Source: an uncultured Clostridia bacterium (GTDB taxonomy: Bacteria > Bacillota > Clostridia > Christensenellales > UBA1242). Taken from it: DNA of 40,481 bases. Position 1 is the stretch's first letter, and every line of letters begins with the position of its first letter. The notes below the pieces were generated by a model that saw nothing but the letters and a program-made list of their open reading frames with translations, did not search any database and was not told where the DNA came from. Below are positions 1-8,066 of this stretch, piece by piece. The translations under genes and the position numbers were made by a program. The stretch lies in assembly GCA_937895935.1 (NCBI GenBank), contig CALBKX010000025.1, positions 1-40,481 of the forward strand. Reading direction: 5' to 3'.

Positions 1-166
1 GCAACTTGGGTTGTAAAGCAAAGCGAACAACACAACATCACATAGTTTATATTATGTGTTGTTAAAAATTTAACCTATTGTGTGGTTTATTACAAGGAGC
101 GACAAATCAAGCGACAATGCAGAGCATTGGCATTTGAGTTTGTGCGACGCAGCCTAAAAAACTATT
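1..166. other. Structured intergenic region, no gene seen
   Basis: No convincing coding region is seen. The stretch is rich in inverted repeats. AACAACACA at 26-34 pairs with TGTGTTGTT at 55-63, and a competing inner pair is CACATA at 39-44 with TATGTG at 53-58. CAATGC at 115-120 pairs with GCATTG at 124-129 around a 3-nt loop. Together with the cloverleaf-like repeats that follow, the left end of the window looks like a cluster of palindromic intergenic elements downstream of tpiA. Their function is unknown. Confidence 0.5.
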
Positions 167-246
167 GGAAGTGCAAAATTTTAATTTTGCAAATGCGGTA
201 GCATTAATTTTGAACTTGTTTCAAAATTTACTTCCGATAGTTTATA
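167..246. repeat. 80-bp cloverleaf-like palindromic repeat, copy 1
   Basis: This 80-bp unit is identical to the one at 312-391. Three small hairpins lie side by side: GCAAAAT 173-179 with ATTTTGC 184-190, AATGC 192-196 with GCATT 201-205, and AATTTTGAA 206-214 with TTCAAAATT 220-228. They are closed by an outer stem, CTATTGGAAGT at 162-172 with ACTTCCGATAG at 230-240, which has one G-T type mismatch. The whole could fold as a four-way, cloverleaf-like structure in DNA or RNA. ACTTCCGATA at 230-239 can also pair with TATCGGAAGT at 248-257. It lacks the conserved T-loop and CCA-end features of a tRNA. Confidence 0.85.
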
Positions 247-311
247 TTATCGGAAGTTGTCGGCAAGCAGCCCGAAGGGATATTTGCCAGCAACTGATGG
301 TTATTCAAACA
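247..311. other. Spacer hairpin between the two 80-bp repeats
   Basis: The 65-bp spacer is also palindromic. GTTG 256-259 followed by GGCAA 262-266 pairs with TTGCC 284-288 followed by CAAC 291-294, leaving a symmetric two-base internal bulge. The loop contains a short GC-rich segment. No coding potential is seen. Confidence 0.5.
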
Positions 312-391
312 GGAAGTGCAAAATTTTAATTTTGCAAATGCGGTAGCATTAATTTTGAACTTGTTTCAAAATTTACTTCCGATAGTTTATA
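312..391. repeat. 80-bp cloverleaf-like palindromic repeat, copy 2
   Basis: Exact second copy of the unit at 167-246, displaced by 145 bp. The three internal hairpins are kept. The outer stem is shorter because only GGAAGT at 312-317 pairs with ACTTCC at 375-380 before the flanks diverge. It ends 8 bp from the tpiA stop codon, so on the minus strand it would form the structured 3' end of the tpiA transcript. No other copy was noticed in this window. Confidence 0.85.
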
Positions 392-398
392 ATTAAAA

Positions 399-1142
399 TC
401 AAATATTACATATTTTAGCAAACTCTTCAGGGTTTAAAGATGCGCCCCCAACCAGTAGTCCACCTATTCCTGGGATGCTTGCAAAAGACTTTGCATTTAT
501 GGCGTTAACGCTTCCACCATATAATATTTTGGCATTTTTACTTGCATTTAACGAATATTCGTTTGATATTTCCGTTTTTATTATCTTGACAACTTCTTCA
601 ATTTGTTTAACTTCAGGCACAACACCAGTTCCTATTGACCAAATTGGTTCATATGCAATTATTATGTTTTTTAATTCATTTTCGTATAGACCTTTAAGTC
701 CTTCGGAAATTTCTTTTTGAATTACTTCCGTATATCGGTTGTTTAATCTTTCGCTTTTTGTTTCTCCCACACACAAAACAACTTTTAATCCTAACGACAA
801 AGCCTCTTTGATTTTTTTATTTATAATTTCATTTTTTTCTAAAAAGAGTTTCCTGCGTTCGCTATGTCCTATTAAAACTATATCAACCCCAACACTTTTT
901 AACATTTGGGCGGACACTTCTCCAGTAAAGGCACCTTTAGATTCACTTGAAACGTTTTGTGCACCCAATAAAATTTTTGAAGAAGTCAATTTTTGCTTTG
1001 CGAACATAAGGTATGTAAATGGAGGAAATATTGCAATTTCATTTTTACTGAGACTCACTTTAGGAATAAATGTTTCTGTGTATTTTTCTATGTCTAAAAG
1101 AGTAGAATTCATTTTAAAATTTCCATAAATTAATTTTTTCAT
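399..1142 (-). CDS. tpiA: Triosephosphate isomerase
   Basis: Interconverts dihydroxyacetone phosphate and glyceraldehyde 3-phosphate in cytosolic glycolysis. The 247 residues form a single TIM barrel of normal length. Visible active-site elements are the N-terminal GNFKMN (N8, K10), the catalytic histidine in IGHSERR (H93), the catalytic glutamate in AYEPIWSIGTG (E165), and the phosphate-binding GGSVN and GGLLVGGASL segments near the C-terminus. Phe replaces the usual Trp in the GNWKMN motif. The ATG at 1142 has an AAAGGA ribosome site just upstream. It lies 72 bp downstream of pgk in the same direction, the usual pgk-tpiA order, so the two are probably co-transcribed. A gap gene is not next to them and gpmI is not seen downstream. 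Confidence 0.97.
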   Translation of the reverse strand: MKKLIYGNFKMNSTLLDIEKYTETFIPKVSLSKNEIAIFPPFTYLMFAKQKLTSSKILLGAQNVSSESKGAFTGEVSAQMLKSVGVDIVLIGHSERRKLFLEKNEIINKKIKEALSLGLKVVLCVGETKSERLNNRYTEVIQKEISEGLKGLYENELKNIIIAYEPIWSIGTGVVPEVKQIEEVVKIIKTEISNEYSLNASKNAKILYGGSVNAINAKSFASIPGIGGLLVGGASLNPEEFAKICNI

Positions 1143-1214
1143 ATAAATCCTTTTAAAAAATGACTATAAATTTTATTTAATTTAAGCCATTTTATCCTAT
1201 TTGTTGTATTATAA

Positions 1215-2402
1215 TTATTTTTCTTCTAAATCCTGAATTATCTCAACGCCTGGTAGTTTTTCTCCAGCCATTAACTTTAAGCTAGCACCGCCACCAGAAG
1301 AAACGTGGTAAATTTTATCAGTGCTACCAACTTTTTTAATGGCAGAAACACTATCTCCTCCACCAACTACTGCTTTTCCTTTAAATTTTAAAACCAATTT
1401 TGCTATTTTTATTGTGCCTTTGCTAAAATTTTTAAATTCAAATACTCCCAAAGGTCCGTTCCAAATTAAAGAATTTGCATTCATAATTTCATTTTTAAAC
1501 AATTTTATAGTTTTTGGACCTATATCTAAACCTTGATAGCTATCGGGAATATCTCCCTTAAATTTTTTAGCCTTTGCATTTGGACTAAAATCTTTAGCAC
1601 ATAAAAAGTCAACTGGCAAAACTACTTTAACATTATTTTCTTTTGCTTTTTCCATAATTTGATTTGCAATTTCAATTTTATCGTCATCTACTAACGAATT
1701 CCCTACACTATGCCCCAATGCTTTTAAAAAAGTATAAGCCATTCCTCCACCTATTAATATGGTGTCACATTTTTTCACAAAATTGTTTAATAGAGGTATT
1801 TTATCAGACACTTTTGCTCCGCCCAAAATTGCGACAAATGGTCTTGTTGGATTATCTATAACAGATTTAATTGCATTTATTTCCTTCCCCATTAAAAAAC
1901 CAACAGCATTAGGGAGAAGGCTTGCAACACCATAATTTGAAGCGTGTTTCCTATGTGCTGTTCCAAACGCATCGTCAACATAAATATCTGCAAGTTTAGA
2001 TAATTTTTTTGCAAACAGCGGGTCGTTATTTTCTTCTTCTTTATAAAAGCGGACATTTTCCAAAAGTAAAACTTCACCTGGTTTTAATAATTTTGTTTTA
2101 GCTTCAACCTCCTCACCAATGCAATCAGAAACAAAAAATACTCTTCCTAATAATTCTTTAACCAAATATTTAGCCACAGGCAAAAGCGAATATTTAGGAT
2201 TTTTTTCGCCATCAGGTCTTCCTAAATGAGAACAAATAATTACTTTTGCATTATGTTGCAATAAATATCTAATTGTTGGTAGTTCAAGTCTAATTCTAGT
2301 ATCATCAGTTATTTCTCCTGATTCATTTAAAGGCACATTAAAATCAACCCTAAGCAAGACTCTTTTATTGTTAACATCAATATCTTTAATTGTTCTTTTC
2401 AT
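1215..2402 (-). CDS. pgk: Phosphoglycerate kinase
   Basis: Transfers phosphate from 1,3-bisphosphoglycerate to ADP in glycolysis. It is a 395-residue cytosolic protein of standard length. Signature segments in order are RVDFNVPL near residue 18, the substrate-binding HLGRP near residue 60, GGAKVSDKI near 195, GGGMAYTF near 218, WNGPLGVFE near 314 and the nucleotide-binding GGGDSVSAIKK near 347. The ATG at 2402 is preceded by a strong AAGGGGAA ribosome site, and a sigma-A type promoter is seen at 2441-2469. It probably forms a two-gene operon with tpiA and is divergent from the SPOR-domain gene at 2533. Confidence 0.98.
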   Translation of the reverse strand: MKRTIKDIDVNNKRVLLRVDFNVPLNESGEITDDTRIRLELPTIRYLLQHNAKVIICSHLGRPDGEKNPKYSLLPVAKYLVKELLGRVFFVSDCIGEEVEAKTKLLKPGEVLLLENVRFYKEEENNDPLFAKKLSKLADIYVDDAFGTAHRKHASNYGVASLLPNAVGFLMGKEINAIKSVIDNPTRPFVAILGGAKVSDKIPLLNNFVKKCDTILIGGGMAYTFLKALGHSVGNSLVDDDKIEIANQIMEKAKENNVKVVLPVDFLCAKDFSPNAKAKKFKGDIPDSYQGLDIGPKTIKLFKNEIMNANSLIWNGPLGVFEFKNFSKGTIKIAKLVLKFKGKAVVGGGDSVSAIKKVGSTDKIYHVSSGGGASLKLMAGEKLPGVEIIQDLEEK

Positions 2403-2440
2403 TAGCCATTCCCCTTTTAAAAATCATTTTCTATATCAAC

Positions 2441-2469
2441 ATTTTATCATATACTTTATTATTATTCAA
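2441..2469 (-). promoter_or_regulatory. Sigma-A type promoter of pgk-tpiA
   Basis: On the minus strand TTGAAT is followed by a 17-bp spacer and TAAAAT (five of six matches to TATAAT). Transcription would begin near 2434, giving a leader of about 30 nt that includes the AAGGGGAA ribosome site of pgk. Placed by eye. Confidence 0.6.
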
Positions 2470-2532
2470 AACAATTTTAAAATAGTTAAAGAAAAAGTAT
2501 TAATAATAAATAACATATCATAGATTATTGTA

Positions 2533-3306
2533 ATGGAAACAACAAAAAAAGTAAAAAAACATCATTTTTTTGGGAAAACTTTTAGTTTAATAACTTGTCT
2601 TATTGCCTTTGGTTTAATGATAACAATGGCTGATTTATTTTCCAGCCTAATAACAGTTGGCGGTTTTAGCTTTACTAGTGAAAATATAAGTCTTGGAGAA
2701 TATAATGTTTATGCTGTTTGCACATCAAGTCATCAAACAAAAGTGCTCGCTATTGAATTTTCAGAAATAATAAGAAACCAAGGTGGTGCCGGATATTTAT
2801 ATATGAACAAAGATTCATATTATATTGTCGCCAGTATATACGAAACCGAAGCAGATGCAAAAAAAGTATTAGAAAAATTGGTTGAATCAAAACCAGACGC
2901 TCAAATAGAGAAAATAGTAATTCAACCAATTACAATAAGTAGCAATTTAAGTTCTCAAGAAAAAAGTACAGTTTCTGCTTCAATAAACCTATTCAAAAAT
3001 ATATATAAAAAATTGTATGACATTTCTGTAAGTTTAGATACAGCAGTTGTAAGCGAAGTGAATGCAAGACTAAGCATTAATGAAGTGTTAAGTTCGGCAC
3101 AAACCATTTTAAGTAACTTTAACACACTATTTTCTAACAACATTACTATAAATTTGTTAAAATTAAAACTAAGTATTGAAGACACAGTAAAAGATTTAAA
3201 CTCTTTAGTTAATTCATCGTCTGTCTTCCCTTTTACCTCATTAGTTAAAGAATGTTATTGTAAAGTTATTATGAATTATAAAAATTTAGCAGACCAAATG
3301 AATTAA
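2533..3306 (+). CDS. Membrane-anchored SPOR-domain protein
   Basis: A 257-residue protein with a basic cytoplasmic N-terminus, one hydrophobic segment at about residues 17-45, and an extracytoplasmic region. Residues 56-130 read as a SPOR-like domain: GEYNVYAVCTSS, then YYIVASIYETEADAKKVLEKL, the beta-alpha pattern of domains that bind denuded peptidoglycan. The C-terminal 120 residues are mostly helical with no recognised domain. SPOR proteins act at division septa or in spore formation, and sporulation is possible here given the sigE/sigG genes in the window. No Shine-Dalgarno site is visible before the ATG. The last bases overlap the stop codon of the convergent radical SAM gene. The SPOR call rests on pattern, not on a search. 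Confidence 0.75.
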   Translation: METTKKVKKHHFFGKTFSLITCLIAFGLMITMADLFSSLITVGGFSFTSENISLGEYNVYAVCTSSHQTKVLAIEFSEIIRNQGGAGYLYMNKDSYYIVASIYETEADAKKVLEKLVESKPDAQIEKIVIQPITISSNLSSQEKSTVSASINLFKNIYKKLYDISVSLDTAVVSEVNARLSINEVLSSAQTILSNFNTLFSNNITINLLKLKLSIEDTVKDLNSLVNSSSVFPFTSLVKECYCKVIMNYKNLADQMN

Positions 3307-4169
3307 TCTATAAATTGAAATTTTGGAATAAAATCCTCGCTTGAACTAGATAAATCTTGAACATAACCGTCAAGCCCAAGTTCCATATATTTGTTTAAAA
3401 CCTTGTTGTATTCTCTTTTTGTTATTTTTCTGTTAATTTCTTTGTGTTCGTTTGCTTTTGCATACGGAGTATATTGAGCTAAAAGACTCACTTTTGTGTT
3501 TGGCAAATAATTTTTAATTGTTTCTAAAATTTTTATGCTGTCTTCAGTGCAAAGTGGCAAAATCATATGTCTTATGATTACACCTTGTAAAATTTTACCA
3601 TTCTCATCAAAAATATCTTTTTTGAGTTCTCGCATAAGTTTTATCGAACTTAAAGCAATTTTAAAATATTCTTTTGCGCCAGAAAACTTTATTGCCAGTG
3701 TATCATCAAAATATTTAAAATCAGGCAAAAACACATCAACATAATTTGAAACATATTTAATAGTTTCAATGTTTTCATAACCATTTGTATTATATATGAT
3801 AGGAATTTTAGGTTTATATAATTTTAATGCTTCCCCAATGGCTAAAGCATAATGGGTTGGACTAACTAAATTAATATTTTCCGCACCTAATATTTCTAAC
3901 TCTTTAAAAATTTTAGCAAGCTCCTCTGTCGTGATAAATTTACCTTTACATTTTGATGAAATTTCATAATTTTGACAAAACACACAGTCTAAATTGCATC
4001 CAGAAAAAAATATAGCACCACTACCTTTGTTTAGACTAATACAAGGCTCTTCCAATAAAAATAAACCATAGTGAGCTATTTTGACTCTAAGTGGCATATG
4101 GCAATTGCCATCGGCTAAAACATCAGTCCTTTCCTTGTTACACTTTTTTGCACATAAATTACAAAGCAT
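3303..4169 (-). CDS. Radical SAM protein, PflA-like (PflX / COG1313 type)
   Basis: A 288-residue radical SAM enzyme. The cluster-binding motif GCNLDCVFCQN (C58, C62, C65) coordinates the 4Fe-4S centre that cleaves S-adenosylmethionine. An N-terminal CNLCAKKC segment and another cysteine (C23) resemble the COG1313 family annotated as pyruvate formate-lyase activating enzyme-like. The true substrate of that family is not known to me, and no glycyl radical enzyme is adjacent. I place the start at 4169 because AAAAAGGA precedes it and because a clear promoter at 4190-4218 overlaps the longer alternative start at 4202. It is convergent with the SPOR-domain gene, sharing a TTAA stop overlap. Confidence 0.88.
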   Translation of the reverse strand: MLCNLCAKKCNKERTDVLADGNCHMPLRVKIAHYGLFLLEEPCISLNKGSGAIFFSGCNLDCVFCQNYEISSKCKGKFITTEELAKIFKELEILGAENINLVSPTHYALAIGEALKLYKPKIPIIYNTNGYENIETIKYVSNYVDVFLPDFKYFDDTLAIKFSGAKEYFKIALSSIKLMRELKKDIFDENGKILQGVIIRHMILPLCTEDSIKILETIKNYLPNTKVSLLAQYTPYAKANEHKEINRKITKREYNKVLNKYMELGLDGYVQDLSSSSEDFIPKFQFID

Positions 4170-4189
4170 TTTAAATCCTTTTTGTAACC

Positions 4190-4218
4190 ATTTTAGTACC
4201 AAAATACAATAAAGTCAA
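4190..4218 (-). promoter_or_regulatory. Sigma-A type promoter of the radical SAM gene
   Basis: On the minus strand TTGACT, a 17-bp spacer and TAAAAT. Initiation would fall near 4183, about 14 nt before the ATG at 4169 and just ahead of its AAAAAGGA site. This decides the start codon, because the alternative ATG at 4202 would lie upstream of the transcript. Confidence 0.7.
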
Positions 4219-4333
4219 TTTGTAGTTTTTATTTTTTTGTTCTCCGGGTTATTAAAAGTTATAGCTACTAGAAAAATTTTTTTATTTTTAAATCTGACGA
4301 TGAGTTTATTATATTGTTTTTTTCAATATTAAT

Positions 4334-5083
4334 TTATAAAAATAAATCCATTATTGACTTTTTTAAAGAATCATCTTTTTTGGTCAATATAACTTTTATA
4401 CTAAAATCTTGTTTTTTCTTTTTAATTAAAAAATTTGAAATTTTAGCCACATTTTTTTCACAATAAAAATAATTAATTTTTTTATCAAAACAATTGGTTA
4501 TTTCCTTTTCAATATGTTTAAAATGAGTGCAACCCAAAGCTATATTTGTTGTATTTTTTAAATATTTTTTAGTTTTTTTATGAAAAAACAAGCCTTTTTT
4601 AAGAATTTTTTCTAATTTTTCATAATTTTCTTTATTAACATTTGATAAATAATTGTCAATATATTTTGGCAAGCTTTTAATATATAATGTTTTTATATCG
4701 TTATAATTTAATAAAAAATATTTTACATAATTTGAGTTATCGATTGTGTTTTTGGTTGCAAAAAGTAGTTTTTTGCCATTTTGTTTTACAAGAGAAGATA
4801 GGTCAGGTTTGGTTTTTAAAATAGGGCATTTAATCCTTTCCAATTCCTCATAACCAATAATGCTACTTGCCGTGTTACAACCTAAAATAATGAAATCAAT
4901 ATCAAATTTTTTTAATAAAAAATTTATATTTGAAATGATAATCTTTTTTACATCTTCTATTGGCTTATCGCCATAAGGGCAATTTTTATTATCTACAAGA
5001 TAAATAAAATCATAGTTATAATATTTTAAACACTCAAGTATGACATTTGCACCGCCACTTCCACTATCAATAACTGCTATCAT
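4334..5083 (-). CDS. murI: Glutamate racemase (divergent)
   Basis: Supplies D-glutamate for peptidoglycan by interconverting L- and D-glutamate through two catalytic cysteines. The 249 residues are slightly short for the family. The Asp/Glu racemase signatures are all present: IDSGSGG (D6), a CPYGDK loop (residues 35-40), GCNTAS with the first cysteine (C69), and GCTHF with the second cysteine (C185) beside H187. Between these motifs the sequence is unusually lysine- and asparagine-rich and diverged. The ribosome site is weak. The gene lies between uvrB and the radical SAM gene on the same strand and follows a hairpin at 5101-5123. murC elsewhere in the window belongs to the same pathway. Confidence 0.92.
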   Translation of the reverse strand: MIAVIDSGSGGANVILECLKYYNYDFIYLVDNKNCPYGDKPIEDVKKIIISNINFLLKKFDIDFIILGCNTASSIIGYEELERIKCPILKTKPDLSSLVKQNGKKLLFATKNTIDNSNYVKYFLLNYNDIKTLYIKSLPKYIDNYLSNVNKENYEKLEKILKKGLFFHKKTKKYLKNTTNIALGCTHFKHIEKEITNCFDKKINYFYCEKNVAKISNFLIKKKKQDFSIKVILTKKDDSLKKSIMDLFL

Positions 5084-5100
5084 AATATTCTATATGAAAA

Positions 5101-5123
5101 ATGCAGTCAGGAGTTGACTGCAT
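5101..5123 (-). terminator. Hairpin downstream of uvrB, upstream of murI
   Basis: ATGCAGTCA at 5101-5109 pairs perfectly with TGACTGCAT at 5115-5123. On the minus strand it is followed by TTTTT. It lies about 128 bp after the uvrB stop and 18 bp before the murI start, so it may terminate uvrB transcription. It could also influence murI expression if the transcript reads through. Confidence 0.55.
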
Positions 5124-5250
5124 ATGTTTAAATTTTGTTACTTAAATTTGCGAACATTATTATTTATTTTTAACTAAGTAAAATGAGGTTGGAGATGAAT
5201 ATCAAAACTTTTAAAAAAATTTATAGTTTATTTTATTTTTGAATTAATTT

Positions 5251-7206
5251 TTAATTTTTTAATTGCTTTTTTAACATAGTGATTCTATCTCTAAGTTCAA
5301 TGGCAGTTTCAAAATCTAATTGTTTTGTTGCAATGTTCATTAAACCTTTCAAGCGTTCAATTTCACTCGATATATCATTTGGTTTTCTTTTTACATCCTC
5401 TTTCTTTGCAAAGTCTAGTGTATTTTTTACTTCTTTTATAATTGTTTTAGGAATTATATTATGTTCTATATTATATTTATTTTGTATTTCCCTTCTTCTT
5501 GCTGTTTCATCTATTGCACGTTTCATACTTTTAGTAATTGTATCAGCAAACATAATCACGCGTCCTTCACTATTCCTTGCTACCCTACCGATAGTTTGAA
5601 TTAAAGCAGTATCGCTTCTTAAAAAGCCTTCTTTATCCGCATCCAGTATACAAACAAGTTCCACTTCTGGCAAATCAAGACCTTCTCTCAATAAATTTAT
5701 ACCAACAATTACATCAAAATCTCCAAGACGCAAACCATTTATAATTTCTATTCTTTCCATGGTGTCAATTTCACTATGAAGATATTTAACTTTAATTTGT
5801 CTTTCACTTAAAAATGTTGTTAAATTTTCTGCCATTTTTTTTGTAAGAGTTGTTATTAAAACTCTTCTATTTTTTGCAACCGTCTTTTTGATTTCATTGA
5901 TTAAATATTCAATTTGTCCATCTGTTTTTACGACTTCAACAATCGGGTCTAAAAGTCCTGTTGGTCTTATCAACTGTTCAACTATTTGACCACTTTTTTG
6001 CTTTTCATAATCAGAAGGTGTAGCCGATACAAAAATTGTTTGATTTAACCTATTTTCAAATTCTTCAAAATTTAAAGGTCTATTATCATAAGCGGCTGGT
6101 AATCTAAACCCGTATTCAACTAAACTATTTTTTCTAGCCCTATCACCATTATACATTGCTTTAATTTGTGGTATTGTCATATGGCTTTCGTCTATAATTG
6201 TCAAATATCCTTTAGGGAAATAATCCATTAAAGTATAAGGAGGTTCACCTTCTTCTCTTCCGTCAAAATATCTTGAGTAGTTTTCAATTCCACTGCAGTA
6301 TCCGATTTCTCTCATCATTTCAATATCATAAGAAACTCTTTCTTTTAATCTCTGAGCCTCAATTAATTTGCCTTCTTGTTCAAATTGTTTTACATAAAAG
6401 TCTTTATCAATTTCAATTTGTTTTAAGGCTTTATTTAGTCTTTTACTACCTACTGCATAATGCGTTGCAGGGAAAATTACCACCTGACTTAATTTGTTGA
6501 TTTTTTGACCTGTCAAAGCTTCAAATTCATAAATAGCATCTATTTCATCGCCAAAAAACTCAATTTTTATAGCAATATCAGATTTATTTGACGGAAAAAT
6601 GTCAAGAGTATCACCTTTAGACCTAAATGTTGTACGCTTAAAATCAAGTTCATTTCTTGTGTATTGCATTTCAACTAAGTGAGAAATAACCTGTTCACGA
6701 GAAACATTCATACCTTGTTGTAAAAGAAGTTGTAAATTGTAATACTCTTCTGGATTTCCTAAACCATAAATACACGAAACTGAAGCAACAACGATAGTGT
6801 CAGACCTTTCTAAAAGGCTTGTTGTTGCAGATGAGCGTAGTTTATCAATTTCTTCATTAACAGCCATATCTTTTTCTATGTAAGTATCTGAAGAAACAAT
6901 ATATGCTTCAGGTTGATAATAATCATAATATGAAACAAAATATTCAACTCTGTTGTTAGGAAAAAATTCACGTAGTTCGTTGCAAAGTTGAGCTGCCAAT
7001 GTTTTGTTATGTGCTATTACCAAAGTAGGTTTATTAATTTTAGCAATAACATTTGCCATTGTAAAAGTTTTACCGCTACCTGTAACACCCAATAAAACCT
7101 GCGAAGATAAACCATCGTTTATGCCATCAACAAGTGCTTTTATTGCCTCGGGCTGATCGCCGGAAGGTTTAAATTTTGAAACCAAATCAAATTTTTTATA
7201 TTCCAT
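5251..7206 (-). CDS. uvrB: Excinuclease ABC subunit B
   Basis: The helicase-like damage-verification subunit of nucleotide excision repair, working with UvrA and UvrC. At 651 residues it is near normal length. Domains in order: Walker A in GVTGSGKTFT (about residues 40-49), the beta-hairpin region YYDYYQPEAYI (about 92-102), the DESHMTIPQI motif II region, helicase motifs TLTKKMAENL and QTIGRVARN, and a C-terminal UVR motif (last 35 residues, ETAIELRDRI) that binds UvrC. The ATG at 7206 has an AGAGGT ribosome site. It follows a twin pair of small winged-helix/TM genes by only 16 bp, so it may be read with them. uvrA and uvrC are not in the window. Confidence 0.98.
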   Translation of the reverse strand: MEYKKFDLVSKFKPSGDQPEAIKALVDGINDGLSSQVLLGVTGSGKTFTMANVIAKINKPTLVIAHNKTLAAQLCNELREFFPNNRVEYFVSYYDYYQPEAYIVSSDTYIEKDMAVNEEIDKLRSSATTSLLERSDTIVVASVSCIYGLGNPEEYYNLQLLLQQGMNVSREQVISHLVEMQYTRNELDFKRTTFRSKGDTLDIFPSNKSDIAIKIEFFGDEIDAIYEFEALTGQKINKLSQVVIFPATHYAVGSKRLNKALKQIEIDKDFYVKQFEQEGKLIEAQRLKERVSYDIEMMREIGYCSGIENYSRYFDGREEGEPPYTLMDYFPKGYLTIIDESHMTIPQIKAMYNGDRARKNSLVEYGFRLPAAYDNRPLNFEEFENRLNQTIFVSATPSDYEKQKSGQIVEQLIRPTGLLDPIVEVVKTDGQIEYLINEIKKTVAKNRRVLITTLTKKMAENLTTFLSERQIKVKYLHSEIDTMERIEIINGLRLGDFDVIVGINLLREGLDLPEVELVCILDADKEGFLRSDTALIQTIGRVARNSEGRVIMFADTITKSMKRAIDETARRREIQNKYNIEHNIIPKTIIKEVKNTLDFAKKEDVKRKPNDISSEIERLKGLMNIATKQLDFETAIELRDRITMLKKQLKN

Positions 7207-7222
7207 TTTGACCTCTTAATTT

Positions 7223-7585
7223 TTATCCTTTAAAAATAGTTTTTAAAATTATACCAATAACAAAACTTAAAACTGCAAAACCAAAAGTTCTTAAAAGTAA
7301 AAGCCAAAACTCTTTTTTTTGGTTTTTTAAATCTCTTTTTAAAGTTAACGCTTTATTTTTTAATGTTATACAATAATAATAACCTTTTTTACTATCCGAC
7401 ACAACAAAATCAATATAATTATCTTTAGCAAGTGTTATCATTATATCATCAAGTTCGGTTGTACTTATCAAATATTTTTTAGAAACAAACTCGGCAATTT
7501 GCTCGGCTAAAACAAGATATGACCTTTTATTTGGACATATCTCTATCAAATATAAAACTACGAACCTTTCTTTTTTATCTAACAT
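7223..7585 (-). CDS. Small winged-helix-like protein with C-terminal membrane segment
   Basis: A 120-residue protein of unknown function. Residues 1-75 look like a small helical, winged-helix type domain ending in a beta hairpin (KKGYYYCITLKNKAL). Residues 90-117 form one strongly hydrophobic segment, so the protein is probably tail-anchored with its N-terminus in the cytoplasm. It is a paralogue of the next gene upstream (7609-7980). Shared features are the MLD start, a YL..C..SY segment, KKY near residue 37, the NYI segment and a Y.C.T strand before the helix that leads to the membrane. No Shine-Dalgarno site is seen. A membrane-tethered regulator is possible but unproven. Confidence 0.7.
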   Translation of the reverse strand: MLDKKERFVVLYLIEICPNKRSYLVLAEQIAEFVSKKYLISTTELDDIMITLAKDNYIDFVVSDSKKGYYYCITLKNKALTLKRDLKNQKKEFWLLLLRTFGFAVLSFVIGIILKTIFKG

Positions 7586-7608
7586 ATTTACTACAATATT
7601 TAATAGAT

Positions 7609-7980
7609 TTAAAAAATTAAACCATATATAATTATTGCCAAGAAACTACCCAAAAATGCACACGCAAAAACAAGAATGTACAAAAGCGAACCCATTTTGT
7701 ACATTTTTTTAGTTTTTTCTCGTTCATTGCTTTCATTTTCTAAAATTTGACGAGCAAACGGAAGAGGAGTAACACAGTATAATTTTGCATCTTTATATTT
7801 AATTGAAATATAATTTCCCTTTTCCAAGTAATCCATACAAAGTGAAACGCTAGAATCATCTGTCTTATATTTTTTTGGCAAAGCATTAATTAGTTCGCTT
7901 GTATCAATAACTCTATAAGACCCTTCGTTACACTCTTTCACTAAATATGTTAATATAGTTTTACTTCTATCATCTAACAT
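7609..7980 (-). CDS. Small winged-helix-like protein with C-terminal membrane segment (paralogue)
   Basis: A 123-residue unknown protein built like its downstream neighbour: an N-terminal domain of about 75 residues with helices, a KGNYISIKYKD turn and an AKLYCVTPL strand, then a charged linker (ENESNEREKTKK) and a hydrophobic segment at about residues 94-122. The layout suggests a cytosolic, possibly nucleic-acid-binding domain held at the membrane. The gap to the paralogue is 23 bp and uvrB follows that, so the three genes probably form one transcript. There is no good Shine-Dalgarno site before the ATG. Confidence 0.7.
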   Translation of the reverse strand: MLDDRSKTILTYLVKECNEGSYRVIDTSELINALPKKYKTDDSSVSLCMDYLEKGNYISIKYKDAKLYCVTPLPFARQILENESNEREKTKKMYKMGSLLYILVFACAFLGSFLAIIIYGLIF

Positions 7981-8005
7981 AAAATTATTATTTACAAATT
8001 AATAG

Positions 8006-8036
8006 AAAAAATGCCTTAGAAATTCTGGCATTTTTT
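8006..8036 (-). terminator. Intrinsic terminator after the Sel1-like gene
   Basis: AAAAAATGCC at 8006-8015 pairs with GGCATTTTTT at 8027-8036 around an 11-nt loop. On the minus strand it gives a stem followed by a T tract, 30 bp after the stop of the gene at 8067. The A/T-flanked stem can work in both directions. Confidence 0.75.
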
Positions 8037-8066
8037 AAAATATTTGAAAAAATGAGGACAAAACTA

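Noticed and set aside
162..391. tRNA genes or CRISPR array
   Set aside because: The fold is cloverleaf-like, but T-loop and acceptor consensus bases are lacking. Only two 80-bp copies exist and their spacer is itself palindromic, which does not fit CRISPR.
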